Source of the DNA: Rhinopithecus roxellana
Lineage: Eukaryota; Chordata; Mammalia; Primates; Cercopithecidae
Direction of reading: 5' to 3'
Length of the DNA: 64,000 bases
Assembly: GCF_007565055.1 (NCBI RefSeq)
Contig: NC_044554.1
Span: 56,825,676 to 56,889,675, forward strand
Shown here: positions 1 to 13,109 of the stretch, one piece after another
Position numbering within the stretch: the first letter of the stretch is position 1
Layout: the number at the start of each line of letters is the position of its first letter
Position numbers and translations under genes: made by a program
Notes under the pieces: model-generated
Databases searched by the model: none
What the model saw: only the letters and a program-made list of their open reading frames with translations
Told to the model about the DNA's origin: nothing

Positions 1-41
1 CATAAATTCTTCACCAAGGCCTATGTCCAGAATCATATTTC

Positions 42-296
42 TTTTTTTTTTTTTGAGATGGAGTCTCGCACTCTCGCCCAGGCTGGAGTGCAGTGGCGCC
101 ATCTCGGCTCACTGCAAGCTCTGCCTCCTGGGTTCACGCCATTGTCCTGCCTCAGCCTACCCGTAGCTGGGACTACAGGCACCCGCCACCATGCCCAGCG
201 GATTTTTTTGTATTTTTAGTAGAGGCGGGGTTTCACCGTGTTAGCCAGGATGGTCTTGATCTCTTGACCTTGTGATCCACCCGCCTTGGCCTCCGA
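42..296 (-). mobile_element. AluY-type SINE, 5'-truncated
   Basis: The T-run at the left is the Alu poly(A) tail read on the opposite strand, followed by the right and left monomers in reverse complement. The copy stops at 'ggcctccga', so about 30 bases of the Alu 5' end are missing. The direct repeat AATCATATTTC flanks it (31-41 and 301-311), which shows that the truncated form was inserted as such by L1-type target-primed reverse transcription. Confidence 0.9.
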
Positions 297-311
297 ACAC
301 AATCATATTTC

Positions 312-1337
312 CTAGATTTTTTCTAGGATTTTTATAGTTTCAGTTCTTACATTTAAGTATAGACTATAGATTTACAGAAAGATAGAAGAGGGTAAATCAA
401 ACATAATTCACTTACTGCCATCTTACTTCAAGATTCTCAATGTACTTTAAAATTTAATTAATCTTTTACCATACAAGTCGTACATGAATTTATTTGAAAA
501 ATGCAAACAGTACAAAAAGACAAGCATTTTCTTTTTTTTTCTCATTCTCACCTTACAGATGTGACTACTGTTAAACATTTTTAAGTATCTTATCACAAAT
601 TTCCTACACATATCGTAGCTGAGTCCAAACTTATTCTGCTTACTGCATGACAACCAGTAAGTCGAGAGACAAGGAGTTGGAGCAAGGAAAATAACTTTTT
701 GCAGAGTCTTCTGGGAACATGTCAGACTAATGTCCTAAAGAACCATCTTAAATCAGTACAAATTTCAGGCCCTTTTTATGTTAATGGCAGGGGGAAGAGG
801 AGGGGTTTGGGATCAGGAGGCACCTGATGACCGGAGACATCTAGGTGCCAGTGAAGGTATGAGGAGGCCAAGAAACCTTTCCATCTTTGGAGAGTCACAA
901 CACTCCCATAAATCCTCAATACAACATTGTTACTTGTGTGTACACCCTCTTTATCTCCTTGGGACTCATTTTAGGAAGGGATTATTATCATTTAAACAAT
1001 AAGCTAAGTTCCTCTCATAGTTAACCTTGGCCTACACACAGAGATAAGCAAAGGCAGTTAACCTGAAAGATACCACCATGGGGGTTAGGAGCAAAATGGA
1101 GTTAGTCATGCCAGGACGCCTTTTCACTACTACAACATGCACATATAGCTACACATACACATATATATCATACACTTTGGAAATATTCTATGTATAATAT
1201 TCTCATTTAGATTTTTCTCATTTAGCGATATGTCTTCACAAGTTTTCCATAATTTATTATACCTATTTTTATTGATTGATATTTGGATTGCTTTTTTATT
1301 TTTGTGTATATAGGTGAGAAATCCATAAATTTTATTT
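312..1337. other. AT-rich sequence, no clear gene or repeat
   Basis: I see no supported gene here. Around 485-660 and 1131-1310 the text loosely resembles old LINE 3' sequence but is too diverged to name. Short open frames on both strands have no codon structure or recognisable domain. Confidence 0.4.
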
Positions 1338-1660
1338 ATTTTTAAAAAATTATTTTTAACTTTTATATTAAGATCTGGGGTACAAGTGGAGGTTTGTTAC
1401 ATAGGTAAACTTGTGTCATGGGGGGTTTGCTGAACAGACTGTTTCATTACCCAGGTATTAAGTCTAGTACCCATTAATTATTTTTCTGATCCTCTCACTC
1501 CTCTCACCCTCCACCCTCCAGTAGGCCTCAGTGTGTGTTGTTCCCCTCTCTGTGTCCCTGTGTTGTCATCATTTAGCTCCCGCTTACAAGTGAGAACATG
1601 CAGGATTTCGTTTTCTGTTCCTGTGGTATTAATAGTTTGCTAAGGATAATAGCATCCACA
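1338..1660 (-). mobile_element. Old L1 3' end
   Basis: Read on the minus strand this is the L1 3' UTR and end of ORF2. On the plus strand the landmarks are 'ggtacaagtggaggtttgtt', 'ataggcctcagtgtg'-like text and 'aagtgagaacatgcag', then 'tttgctaaggataatag'. It is clearly diverged, fitting an L1PB/L1MA-age copy, and 5'-truncated to about 320 bp. No target duplication was found. Confidence 0.8.
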
Positions 1661-2741
1661 ACATAAATTTTAAATACGAATTTGTTGAATGAAAGGATAG
1701 GTGCTTTTAAAATTTTAAAATAAATTATTGAACTACCCTTCAACGAGTCTATGCCAGTTGTGTACTCACACAAAATAGTGTAGAAAAGATCCTCTAACCC
1801 TATATTCTCCCTGAAAATGTGTGTTACAAAGAGTTACATCTAATTATTTTAACTTGAAATGGATGATAAGCCAGACGATATTAATATAAGTTCTTTGAAA
1901 TACACAAAAATCTGCGGGGTTTTTTTCTTAACGTTCAAATTTGTGGCTCTTGCTTTTAATTACTGTAAGAAACCTGCTGCACAAAGGAAGGGTTATTTGC
2001 TCTAAGATTAATAGTTGTTGCCAGCCTCAGCAAACTGTTAGGATAGAATGCAGCGAACACCCAAAAGGTAGATGATAGGTCTGCAGTAGCAAGGAGGGTG
2101 GCTGCCTTCAGCAAAACATACAAACTAGGAACTTGTCTTCCTGTGCAATATTTTACCCCTTCAATTTCCAGGAGGAACAGAGGAAGAACATGGCTAGTTT
2201 GAGTTCAATTAGATAAGTTTGAAAGCGTATCATAGGTGGTTTCAGTGTTTATGAAGGAATGATTAACTTTCTTCTGGATTTGTGAATTTCCTTTGCCCAC
2301 AAAGGGGGAACAAAGACTAGTATTACCAACCGCTTTTTGTTTCTCTGATAAAACTTATCTTAAAAAGTGCCTGGCCCTGTTTCAGACCTTCTGTCTTTAT
2401 AAACAGCGTAATATGCCTGCTAGGGCTAAAATACTCAACATATGGATGTTTGAAAACCTCTAGATGAAAGGCAAAATGTCCCATCTTATGTAATGAAGAA
2501 ACAGCTGTCGCATGTTAGTTTGTAGCAGTGTCATTAAAAATTTTTGCATAAATTAATAATACAGGTAAACATATGCATGTTTTTCATTGATTTCTATCAT
2601 TATCTTGACATAAAAGCAGCATAATTAAAATCAAACTTCACACATATCACAGAAAATTATAAATGCATTTAAAATAAAATATTTTGGGTAGTAGTAATTA
2701 AATCAAATATTATGCTGAAAATATTATACTAGAAATGGCAG
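1661..2741. other. Unannotated AT-rich sequence
   Basis: Nothing recognisable on either strand: no long open frame, no splice-flanked open segment and no clear repeat family. Confidence 0.4.
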
Positions 2742-2905
2742 CAGTTTTATGTTATAGAAAGAGCTCTGTCCTAGAACTGAGATAATCTAGGTTCAAATTC
2801 TACCCTCAGAGAGTTTCTTGCCTTGACTGATCTCACCTTCCTTAACTCTAAAATGGAAAGAGGGCAGTTCTGAGAATTCAATGAGAGAACATGTAGAAAA
2901 GTATC
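2742..2905 (+). mobile_element. MIR SINE fragment
   Basis: The order of landmarks follows a plus-strand MIR: 'gttatagaaagagctctgtc', then 'aggttcaaattct', then 'aactctaaaatgg' and 'gagaattcaatgagagaa'. These match the MIR segments for the tRNA-like head, core and 'tgtaaaatgggg ... ggattaaatgag' region. It is highly diverged, as expected for an ancient SINE. Confidence 0.65.
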
Positions 2906-3060
2906 TTTTACAATCCATTTTTTTAAATATGCTATTACAAAGCTTTAAATATCATATTTTATTTTAGAGAAGTTATGAAAATATATTGAAAAGTTATTTG
3001 TGTTACGAATATCCATATTTGCCATTTGTTGTTCTCCTTGTATATACAGATTAGATAATT

Positions 3061-3367
3061 TTTTTTTTTTTTTTTTTTTTTTTGATACAGAGTCTCGCTC
3101 TGTCGCCCAGGCTGGAGTGCAGTGGCGTGATCTTGGCTCACTGCAAGCTCTGCCACCTCCCGGGTTCACGCCATTCTCCTGCCTCAGCCTCCCTAGAAGC
3201 TGGGACTACAGGTGCCCGCCACCACGCCCAGCTAATTTTTTTGTATTTTTAGTAGAGACGGGGTTTCACCGTGTTCACCAGGATGGTCTCGATCTCCTGA
3301 CCTCGTGATCCGCCCACCTTGGCCTCCCAAAGTGCTGGGATTACAGGCGTGAGCCACCGTGCCTGGC
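3061..3367 (-). mobile_element. AluY, full length
   Basis: A complete dimeric Alu in reverse complement with a 23-nt T-run. Target-site duplication AGATTAGATAATT is perfect at 3048-3060 and 3368-3380. Sequence is close to AluY ('gatctcctgacctcgtgatccgccc'). Confidence 0.95.
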
Positions 3368-3419
3368 AGATTAGATAATTTCACAATGGAATTACAAATA
3401 TCTGTAATGAGTTTTTGTC

Positions 3420-3960
3420 TATTCATTCATTCATTTATTAATGTATCTACATATATTCAAATAAATGCGCGCACACACACACATACATATGGTGAGGGGA
3501 GAGGATGTGTTAACAGATACTCTGAACAAATCAGACATGATTCCTGCCCTTGTGGTGCTTACAGTCTAGTGGAGAGGGAAGCTGTTAACCAAATAATCAA
3601 ACATATAAACCTGATGACGTTGTTAGACGATTTCCCCTGGCCAGGGAGATCAGGAAGGGATTCTCATGGAAACTGACACTTGAACCAAGATTTATCTGAA
3701 AGATGATATAAATTAACAAGGGAAAAACTGGAAAGAATTGTTTAGTCTTGGACAACAGCTCTGCGGCAGGATGGAGCATGGCCAACACACAGGACAGAAA
3801 GTCAGTAGGTTTGGAACTAAAAAAGTTAGGATGAAGGGTGAAATTGAGTGAGGAGGTCACAAGGGACCTGTGTTAAAATTCATATTTGAAAGTGACAGGA
3901 AAGGGAAGGGAAAACTCAGATAATGAATTTGGTTAACCATGAAGGTTTGAAAAAGTCCAG
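3420..3960 (-). mobile_element. L2 LINE 3' region (likely)
   Basis: The run of landmarks 'attcattcattcattt', 'gattcctgcccttgtggtgc', 'ttacagtctagtggagaggg' followed by 'aaccaaataatcaaacatat' corresponds to the well-known L2 3' region read in reverse complement. Later text ('ggcaggatggagcatggcc', 'gaggaggtcacaagggacc') is compatible. Boundaries are approximate because the element is ancient. Confidence 0.5.
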
Positions 3961-6900
3961 AGAAATCACAAGGCAAAGGTAAGCAGCCATGTGGAAAGGC
4001 AGGCTGGAGGCCAGGAAGTCCTGAAAAACACTTCCAAAGAATTATCCCAGGGGTGTGCCTGCGTGTTTTCTTGTCTAGTTTGTGTTATCAATTGGATATA
4101 GGATTTCCTTGGCCCAAAAGAATATATTAGTCGAAGAGAGGTCAGAGACCAGCAGAGAAACCCTGCTGCCACCCCGGTACAGCTGCTTCTCCATAGACCT
4201 CGGGACGAGCACGCACGCTATATCCACAGACCATCCACAGGTTTAGAAAACATCCTAGAAGTTTCCCAGGTTTCTCACTTCCTCCTGCATTATGCTTCCT
4301 TCAAAGGTCTCAATTTTTCCGCTTAGATGTTTAGACCACAGGTTAACCTGTTTTTTAAAATCTTTACGAGATTGCTATCTCCCAGTGAATGCTCATTTTT
4401 TTCCAAAAAGAAAATACGGTTATTTGACTTATAAAATATGAGACTGCTTATGCAGCAACAAGACAACAGAGCAGCCCGGAGAGGTGTCTGCTGAGGGCTC
4501 TGCCAGTGCACTCAATGACTGGGTGACATCAGACCTGGAGCTTCAGGCAAGCCGGATGCAGGCTTCAGACACATTACCGCTTACTCCCTATGGTGGGTCT
4601 TCAGGGACAATGAGGAAGGCCAAGGGTGTACCTTGTTGCACCTTTAAAAAGATGTGATTAAGCTGGGAAGCCTGCAAAACCAAAGGGTTTATGTTCCCTC
4701 TTTTGTTTCTAGAAACTATCAGAAAATGTTTTGAACTATCTGACTGTACAAAAATAGTCTGTTTTACCCGGCAGAGAGGTAGTTTTATATTGCACAATTA
4801 CTAGTCCTTCCTAATTGAACTCAATCTTTGACCTAGAAAACACCACCACCTCAGCAAAATTAAATAAACAGAACCAAGAAAGAGAAAGTGCAGCAAAACA
4901 GCAAGGAAGGAAGGAAAAATCAAAGAAACACACTAAAAGAACACATTTTCAGAGCAAAGTCTCAGAGTGTAAGATTTATTTAGGGTAAAATATAGTCAGC
5001 CAGAAGAGACTATTTCAAGTGGACGAATTAAATTATCTAACATGTAAATGAAGTCACAAACCATAATTAATGTCTAAATTAAAATTGCAGGCATCAGCAA
5101 TGTGCTAATCATGAACAGTGTAGTGATTCTAATCCAGGTGGACACTCTGTGATTTTACTTTTTAAATTGAAATGCAACATAGCTCAATATAAAATCATCA
5201 GAAAGAATAACATGATAATTATACAGTAACATTTGTATTTGAAATAGGATATTGATCACTGGGATGATGCACATTTGATATGCTCTAATGCATTTCAACA
5301 TACCAAAATAGCATGACAGATCTGGGGTAATTATATAGAAATTGACAGCACATTTATCACTGTTTGTGCTTATTTCACAACATTAGCATTTCCATGAATT
5401 ATGACCATGTCATCTCATGTGTATACAAATGTTAAATCATTTATGGCAACAATTGATCATTAACTATAGCATATTCTGAGGGGGGCACCTATAAGACTTT
5501 CAATTAAAGGAATGAATCTGGTGTTTAGGTGGTGCAATTAATTTGACAGGCACATTGAAGTTTTAAAGGTGACTCATATATCATTCGTTTTGTTGTTTTC
5601 ATCTATAAAATGTTACTGAAGTGAGCTAAATAAACATGTGGAAAGCATGAAGTATTTTTCAATCCAGAAATAGCCTCAATGTTGCAATACCTGTGTTGGA
5701 GAATATAAATTACCTATTCTTTTGGAGAAATCGATCTACCACTCCACATTTAAAACCCATCTACCAAGAGATTTTGTTATCCAAGTTTCTAGGCAGCTAG
5801 TAAGATGATTAGTTACTAATTACTCTAGGACTGAAGTAGAGAAAGAAAAAATGATAGAAAAAGAGAGCTTCATAAAAAACAATGTATAAGCAAATAAAGG
5901 TCAAAGAGAATGAACAAAATCTAGAAGAGTACAGGAGAAAAGAAAAAGAAGAGAATTAAATTTTAGAACACAGTTCTTCTTGAATTCAATTTAATTCAAC
6001 AAGTATTTAAAGAGTATCTACTAAGGGTCATTTACCTTGAACTTGTTTGCCAAAATTAAAGTCTTCACTAAAAGTTACTTTGATTCATCTCTTCCTAAGA
6101 GTCACTTCCTTAGCTCCTTGTTGCTAGATTATTTTAAGAGGCTCATAACCGTTTTCTGGCTACATAGAGTTTCTCAACTCTTGCATTTCCTATGTATCAA
6201 TGCCAGATTAATATATCCCTAAAACCACCTTTGAAATTATTCTTCATTTCAAAACCTCTCAGTTCACTACAAGAAAAATTCAATTCACTTCAACTCTTTG
6301 TACCTCATATTAGTTGGAGGCAGAAGCATCTTGATACACTGCCTCTCAAACATTTTTTAAAAGCCCTAATTTTTAGTATTTGATGGTTAGTGGTATAAAT
6401 ACACCTACCATGGCTAATTTCAAACTACCATCTGATATCCTGAACCGAGAGTCAGGAAGAGACATGCATCATTGGCTCACTTGAGTCAGTATGAACCAGC
6501 TCCAATATACCACTGTTTGGAGGGTACAAATCAAAATAAAATATACCCTCTACCTTGTAATTAAATGGCTTAATCTAAAATGAGAATTCCTTTCTTGAAA
6601 TTCGTAGGGCGTGTATCCTCTCCATAGTTCACTTGCTACCCTCATATTAGTACCATCATATTTACACCAACTGCATCCGAAAGTTTAGAGGTCATAGACT
6701 ATATTCCATGCCTCTTTGTACAGTCAGCATCTGCAACGTAGTACAGTAACTTGTACACAGTAAGTCCTCCACAAATAAATGATAGGTGAGGGTGAGGATA
6801 AATGAAATTCTGAAATTAGTTGCTCCATTTATTCAAGCTTCACAGCCCTGTCATGACTACCTACTTTTATTTCAGGCTCTGCGTGAAATAAGACAACAAC

Positions 6901-8024
6901 CTCATCTGTGTTATATGCTACTCAGTATTTCCCTGACTCTAGCTGCTGAATCACCATTTTCATTATGTGACCTGGGTTCCACTCTAGAGACATCATATGT
7001 GCATTAGCCAGTATTTGCTAGGTCATACTGCATAACAATGTCCCCCACAAATCTTAGCAACTTCCAAAAGTGTTATTATGTCAGTTGTGTTTCCTGTCAG
7101 CTGCAGGTGCAGAGTGGTTTTGTTCCAATTACAGATAGCCTGTATCTCTACTCTACCGTCCTTTCACATCATCCAGGCTGAAGCAGCCTCTGTGTGCAAT
7201 GGGCTATTCTTATGTCACAGAGGAAGAGTAAAATGACTGGTCCTTACACAATGGTGCCTGAAGCTTCTTCCTGGACAGGGCCAATGTCACATCTACTCAT
7301 ATGCTGTTAATCAAAATGAATCACACAAGCCACATTTGACTATTCCTACAGAAGGCATCAAAAGTCACAAACATTGGGTTGAGATGTGCTATTCTCTTAA
7401 CAGAGGAGGTGCGTAAATAATTTGAAAACAAAAATACGGTCTACCTCATTGGCCAAGCCCACTGATTACCTAATCACCCTTGTTAGGACTATATCCCCCT
7501 TCAGATAATGGAGGAGGCTCTAGAAACAAAGCAAAAGCTCAGTGAGAGGCTCTCCTGGGTTTCCCTCAGCAATGAAATTTCAAACAAATCTGAATTAAGA
7601 CATAGACTTTGTTTACAAACCCAATACTTATTTTTCATTAGACTGTGTAGGGATGTTCCAGAATAGAGGAGCTAGCAATGGGTTTTACACAGGAGCTGTG
7701 CTTGGGACTTGGACTCAAGGCCTGCTCTTCAGCCCATTGAGATATGAGTTTATTCATAAAAATGTAGGATCTCTAAGAGCTCCCCATTCAGGACTTGAAA
7801 ATAAAGCTGCAACAATATTATCAACTGGGGATTGAGCAAGAAAGCCAATCAAGAGAAGCTGCAGTAGAAGCCAGAAGGAACGGCGCCAGACCTCAATGCT
7901 AAAAATCTATCCAAAAGAATCGATCTTTTCATAGTGGTTCAATGGCATTACCTTCATTTAAGTGACAGTTCTTCTTAGTCTATAGAAGGCTGGAGAGAAG
8001 AACAGATCACACTAGAGCTCAGTT
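3961..8024. other. Long stretch without clear genes; a few repeat traces
   Basis: No supported gene. About 4.8-7.0 kb is repeat-poor and AT-rich. A short LINE/MIR-like fragment lies near 5990-6040 ('ttcaacaagtatttaaagag'). From about 7010 to 7400 the text 'cataacaatgtcccccacaaatcttagcaacttccaa' style, in a clearly decayed form, resembles the start of an MLT-type LTR, but I cannot set its ends. Open frames (for example 6786-7007 and 7653-7835) have no recognisable product. Confidence 0.4.
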
Positions 8025-8040
8025 AAGAAGTGGGCCAACC

Positions 8041-8350
8041 TTGGCCAGTCATGGTGGCTCACGCCTATAATCCCAGCATTTTGGCAGGCCGAGATGGGCA
8101 GATTACTTGAGGTCAGGAGTTCGAGACCAGCCTGGCCAACATGGTGAAACCCTATCTCCACTAAAAATACAAAAATTGTCCGGGTATGGTGCACATGCCT
8201 GTAATCCCAGCTACTCCAAAGGCTGAGGCAGTAGAATTGCTTGAACCTGGGAGGTGGAGGTTGCAGTGAGCCGAGATCACACCATTGCACTATGCACTTC
8301 AGCCTAGGTGACAGAGTGAGACTCTGTCTCAAAAAAAAAAAAAAAAAAAA
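8041..8350 (+). mobile_element. AluS-type SINE, full length
   Basis: Complete plus-strand Alu with poly(A). Target-site duplication AAGAAGTGGGCCAACC at 8025-8040 and 8349-8364. Several substitutions from consensus place it older than AluY. Its reverse reading gives a spurious 125-codon frame. Confidence 0.93.
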
Positions 8351-8364
8351 GAAGTGGGCCAACC

Positions 8365-10734
8365 ACATGATGGCTGCTGGGGCCACCAATTCATAAGGAG
8401 AGCTAACATGTCACTGGACTGCATCAGAAATACAGTGCCAAATTTTCGGGGCTCCACGTACACCTTTTAATAACTGGCAAAATGTAAATTGCTTCTACTT
8501 CTTTCAAAGTCAAGAGCTTTAATTAAACGTGAAAAGAAGACACCCATCACACGTGCCACTGAGGCCACTCCTTTCTGGTGAGTATTTCAACAACATGCTA
8601 TGCTATAATCCCAACAGAGTCACTCTCAGAATTAGCTAGAATTCTGAGGTCAGGTAGGAGACAGCACAGGCTGCCTACAGAAATGAAGGACTGCTTTAAT
8701 TTTACAAATGTGTATGGTACCAGGTGACTCCCAAGAAGTTATTAGGATCAAAACAATTACACACAATAAATCCTAACATAAACAAAATGATAGCTAAAAG
8801 TTATCATTACATAAAATATATATAATTCCTTGTTTTGAAGTTTAAAAAGGTTTATAACTTTTATTAGTGGAAATTTAGTTTTGACTTTTGAAAGTAAATT
8901 TAGTTGGATTTAGTTCACGTAAGTAGTGAACAAATATTTAAAGAACAAAAGCCTGAAAAAGAACTACCTGGATGCCTGTATCTCAATGGAGTCCTAGGTC
9001 TCATTCATAGGCCAGTAAGTATTTTTGCATATTCAGCCAACTCTGCAGAAACTCCAATCCTCCTCAGATTTCTCCAACATGTTTCTGGAAATCATAAGCA
9101 CAGTCTCTGGTGTGCTCTGTGACTCAGCCCTCCTGCTTAACACATGGTATAGGCCATTTTATTCCTCCCCTGTCTCTGCTGTCTATGGATCCAGTTTCCT
9201 GTCTCTGCCAAGACAAAAGCAGGATATCTACTGCTGGTGCCCTCCAAAAGCACGACCCTCCATACCTGCCAAGCACTGCTGAGAATGCCAGTACCTGCCA
9301 AGGTCCCCATCAGGCTGCCAGTGGCCCATGTCAAGGAAACTGACATTTATGCAGAGGACAACTGTGCCTGATGTTCTGAGCCCTGTTATCTATGCTAAAT
9401 TCCTCGTCTCTTGCCCTAACAAAAGCTGCTGGCACTGTCTTCTGTTGTGCAATGTTCTGGCATGAATGCTGCTGATGACATTCTCAGTGGCCCAACCCTT
9501 TTAGTATTTCCTTGGTCATCCATTGTTCCTCTGTTCCTGCAGTTTGTGACATGAGTCCACCATGGGTCTGGCCAGAAGATGCTGAAGTAGTGGATGCTAT
9601 GTATTCCAGAGTCACTTCCTATCATCATTGAACCTGGCTGTGCCCTTTCATTTACCCGTAGGTGGATGTTTGCCCAACTCATGTAAACAGGAGTTCAAAT
9701 CCTGATCCAGCCTAAGAATGGGGACTGGAGTGCCAGAGCTGAAGGCAGAGATACCATTCAAGGTTCCCTGGAATGGAATCTGTTTTCTCCCCACAGTGGG
9801 GAGGTGACTGTGCAGATGCTGAACCAGTGAGGCCAGATTATGGTAAACTCTCCTTTAAAAGAATGTGGGCAGATTGTTAGTGTACATTTTTCTGGAATAG
9901 AAATATAGGCCTGACTACTGAAAGGCAAGTATAGAAGAAAGTGGCTTCTTTTTGAACTCTGTTGTATTCATCCTGTACTGAACATGCCATAGGCAGCAGT
10001 ATTCCTTTTAGGAGACCATGGACAAAGAAATGCCACCCACAAATCTACTGCCTCTGCTCCTGCTGCTGTCAGTATCATCAGCAACATAAATCAGGAACAG
10101 AAGCATGCTGGTGTGTGACCTCTTCCTTCCAATCTGACCCACAGTAGCTACGCTAAGAGAAGACAGCAGCTTCCCAGGTAAAGGCAGAATTGGGAATGAA
10201 GAGGACAGTCAAAAGCATCAGTTCCAAGAATATAAGCACAGGCTAACCCAAGTCTAAAGCAACAGCTTTGTAACTTGCCAGTGTGATAAGCCCTCCACAG
10301 CCCCTCTGAGCTTGGTGGCTCAGCCACAGAACCTCTCAGATGGGAGACTGTCCTTCAAACAGCCTGGCAGAAATGCTGCTCCATTGTTTTTGTAGAGAAT
10401 GAGTCCATGCACAGAAACATCCATGTACATTTCCCCACCCTTGCAAATGGGGCCATTAAACAACTCTGCCCAATGGACAATGACAGAAAAGACTTGTGTT
10501 CCACCTGAGCTAAGTATTTAAGAGCAGATGACCGGCTCTCCAGCTCTCTTCACCTCTGCCATGGTGACTGCGAGGGGTAGAAAATGAGATGCTCTTGCTT
10601 CCTTGTGTCTGGATGAAGAGTGGCTGTGTGATGCCTGACCCCCACCAACTACAACTGGTGAAGTGAGTAAAACATAATCCTTCATTGTGTTGAGTTGTTA
10701 TGATTTGGGGATTTATGTTTTACAGCTTTCTATC
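8365..10734. other. Unannotated; 9.0-10.7 kb is GC-richer, possibly an old LTR/ERV remnant
   Basis: No gene is supported. Between 9.0 and 10.7 kb base composition is less AT-rich than the surroundings and several 60-88 codon frames overlap on both strands without recognisable domains. The last 200 bases (10535-10734) end with 'gaagtgagtaaaacataatc' and 'gttatgatttggggatttat', a pattern common at 3' ends of old mammalian LTRs. I cannot assign a family. The THE1-type LTR that follows inserted into this block. Confidence 0.35.
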
Positions 10735-11090
10735 TGATATACTTTGGCTGTGTCCCTACTCAAATCTCACCTTGAATTGTAATAATCCCCATGTGTCAAG
10801 GGTGGGGCCAGGTGGAGATAATTGAATCATGGGGGCAGTTTTCCCCATCCTGTTCTCATGGTAGTGAACAAGTCTCATGAGATCTGATGGTTTTATAAAT
10901 GGGAGTTCCTCTGCACAAGCTCTGTTGCCTGCCCGCATGTAAGACATGACTTTGCTCCTCATTCACCTTCTGCCGTGATGGTGAGGCCTTTCCAGCCATG
11001 TGGAACTGTGAGTCAATTAAATCTCTTTCCTTTATAAATTACCCAGTCTTGGGTATGTCTTAATGAGCAGCATGAGAACAGACTAATACA
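10735..11090 (+). mobile_element. THE1/MSTA-type solo LTR (ERVL-MaLR)
   Basis: Starts TGATATACTTTGGCTGTG and ends GACTAATACA, with the family landmarks 'aattgaatcatgggggcag', 'tctcatgagatctgatgg' and 'agccatgtggaactgtgag'. Flanking 5-mers CTATC (10730-10734) and CTGTC (11091-11095) are a 5-bp target duplication with one substitution. Length about 356 bp fits THE1. No internal retroviral sequence adjoins it, so it is a solo LTR. Confidence 0.9.
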
Positions 11091-11095
11091 CTGTC

Positions 11096-13070
11096 TTTTC
11101 TAACACACTTACTTTTGACTCAAGACATCTTGTTAGCCTTGTAATCAACACATTTATTTCCCTGGCTCTTTTGTTCTTTGCTTAATACCCCATTCCTACT
11201 TGCTTGTTGATTCTTTGGATCTTCCCTATTTTAGAGGATATCTATACTCAGAATATGAACTTGACTCCACTTAGCTAGTACGCACTCTTGAAGCCAAAAC
11301 CAAGGGACTCAGAGGGTTAAAATAAAGAGGAGTCGCAGAAGCAATTCTCCCAGACATTTTCTGCAGAGGCAGAGAACATTTTTAGGGAGACTCATTCTTC
11401 TTCCATACCTAAGTACTCTCACAGTGATCTCTGTTTAATCTCAAACCACAACCTTCATTATATATTCAAAAAGACAACACATTTTTGTGTTAAAACTGTA
11501 ATCACAATGGCCTTCATTTTCCAAGCTACGTTTGACTACTTTTCCAGAGGCAGAGCATCACACAATTCTTATGTATGTGTAACTTCTACTAGAATCAATG
11601 TTATTACAACAAATAGAATCTAATTATACTGTCCATGCCCCGTGTTTAAAAACAGGAAATAGAAACTTTCCCACTTCTATCTAAATGTCATGTATAAATT
11701 ACATTAGATGAATAGCTGTGGTGAGAAAAAATAACGGTTATGGATGAAAAGCTGTCCTGTACTCCTCTCTCACCATTTGAAAGGCATCTAAAATATATTT
11801 ATGAGATACATTAAAGAGCTTATTTTGCTAGTGTCCGACTCTAAATGGACCATTTCCAGTGTTCTTAGGGTGTATTTTTATAACAGTATCAATTTATTAT
11901 AAAGGTCAATATTTTTTCTCTTTCAAATTCTTTCAAGTGGGTTTTCTAAAGTCCATTTTCTGAAGTATTTAAAATTCTAATAAACCACTGAAAAATTACC
12001 AAGAAGGTCCTGTGGGATTCTGTTTTTCTAAATCATACTATCTGATGCAACATGAACCTCGGTTACAGTAAAATATCATTAAGAAAAGGTCAGCTCTGGA
12101 AAACAAAGAACAAAGCCAAAAAGCATCAGGCATCTTGGAAACACAGGAGTCAACAGGACTTATTCAATGCAGTCTTTCAGAGCAGGAAGCTTGAAGTCCT
12201 AAAGTGTTTGCCTTCCAGGGAAATGAGAACAGCTATCCCAGAGCTATGGCAAATGAGGTATTCTCTCTCCTCCCATTATGATCAAATCAGTTGATTGATT
12301 TTTTCCTCTAATACTGTGTCTCTTGAAGAGGAAAGGAGTTTTTCATTGTCAAGAACTGCTTCTTGGTGATCTTTGCAACCACAAATCCTATTCTGGTATG
12401 TAGGGCTTGAATACAAAGATTTGTTGAATGAATAAATAAGTATCTTCTGGGTCCTAAGATAAGTATAAAAGTAAAAAATTCTATTGATCAGATCACTCAT
12501 TTGCAAGACACCAATAATTGATTTGATGCCTCTTCCACCAAGTTTTCCAAACAGAAAATCTACTTTGACATTGAGAAAGCATAGGTGGAGTTTTCACCAT
12601 ATACCCAGTCCTCAACCCTCTACTAAGAAGTGGTAGAGGGAAGAAGGAAAGGGTCAAGGGAAAGAACAATTTGTTGGCTGGCTGTGCCTGAGTATAGAGC
12701 TCTCTCTACAGTGAGCCTGACTGGGTGTGCTCTCTCTTCTTGGCAAGTTTTCTTTGAAGCCGCACTTGGAAGAAAATTCCTCTTGAAGGCATTCTACCCA
12801 GATTAGCGGAACTCTAGATTTTGATGTCAATGATTCTTATTTTTACCTCTTATCAACTAGCTTGCTCTCCCACGGAGGGATAAGATTCCTGAGTGCACTT
12901 AGGATGAAAGGGGCAATGCTTACATGTTTGGAGAACATGAGTATGTCTCTAGCCTGGATTAAAGCATCCACCTTGCAATCCAGCAATAATCACTATTCAC
13001 ATTGCAGTTTGGATTCAAAATCCCAGCTAACACCTTGGTGTTCCTTTTCCTGGCCTTGTCCTTAATGCAT
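11096..13070. other. Unannotated sequence
   Basis: Nothing firm. A short MIR/L2-like trace 'gatttgttgaatgaataaat' lies near 12420. The 80-codon frame at 12052-12294 and the 67-codon frame at 12862-13065 have no recognisable domain. Confidence 0.4.
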
Positions 13071-13109
13071 GTTTTTGTTTGTTTGTTTGTTTGTTTGTTT
13101 GTTTGTTTT
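13071..13109 (+). repeat. (GTTT)n tetranucleotide microsatellite
   Basis: About nine nearly perfect GTTT units in a row. It is not attached to a recognisable Alu tail. Confidence 0.95.

Noticed and set aside
3000..3308. 102-codon frame, and similar frames at 8012-8389, 14871-15116, 36456-36715, 43077-43352, 48604-49044, 56044-56355 and 57222-57449
   Set aside because: All are readings through Alu elements (typical S-P-R-L-E-C-S-G or D-G-L-D-L-L-T-S pieces), not genes.
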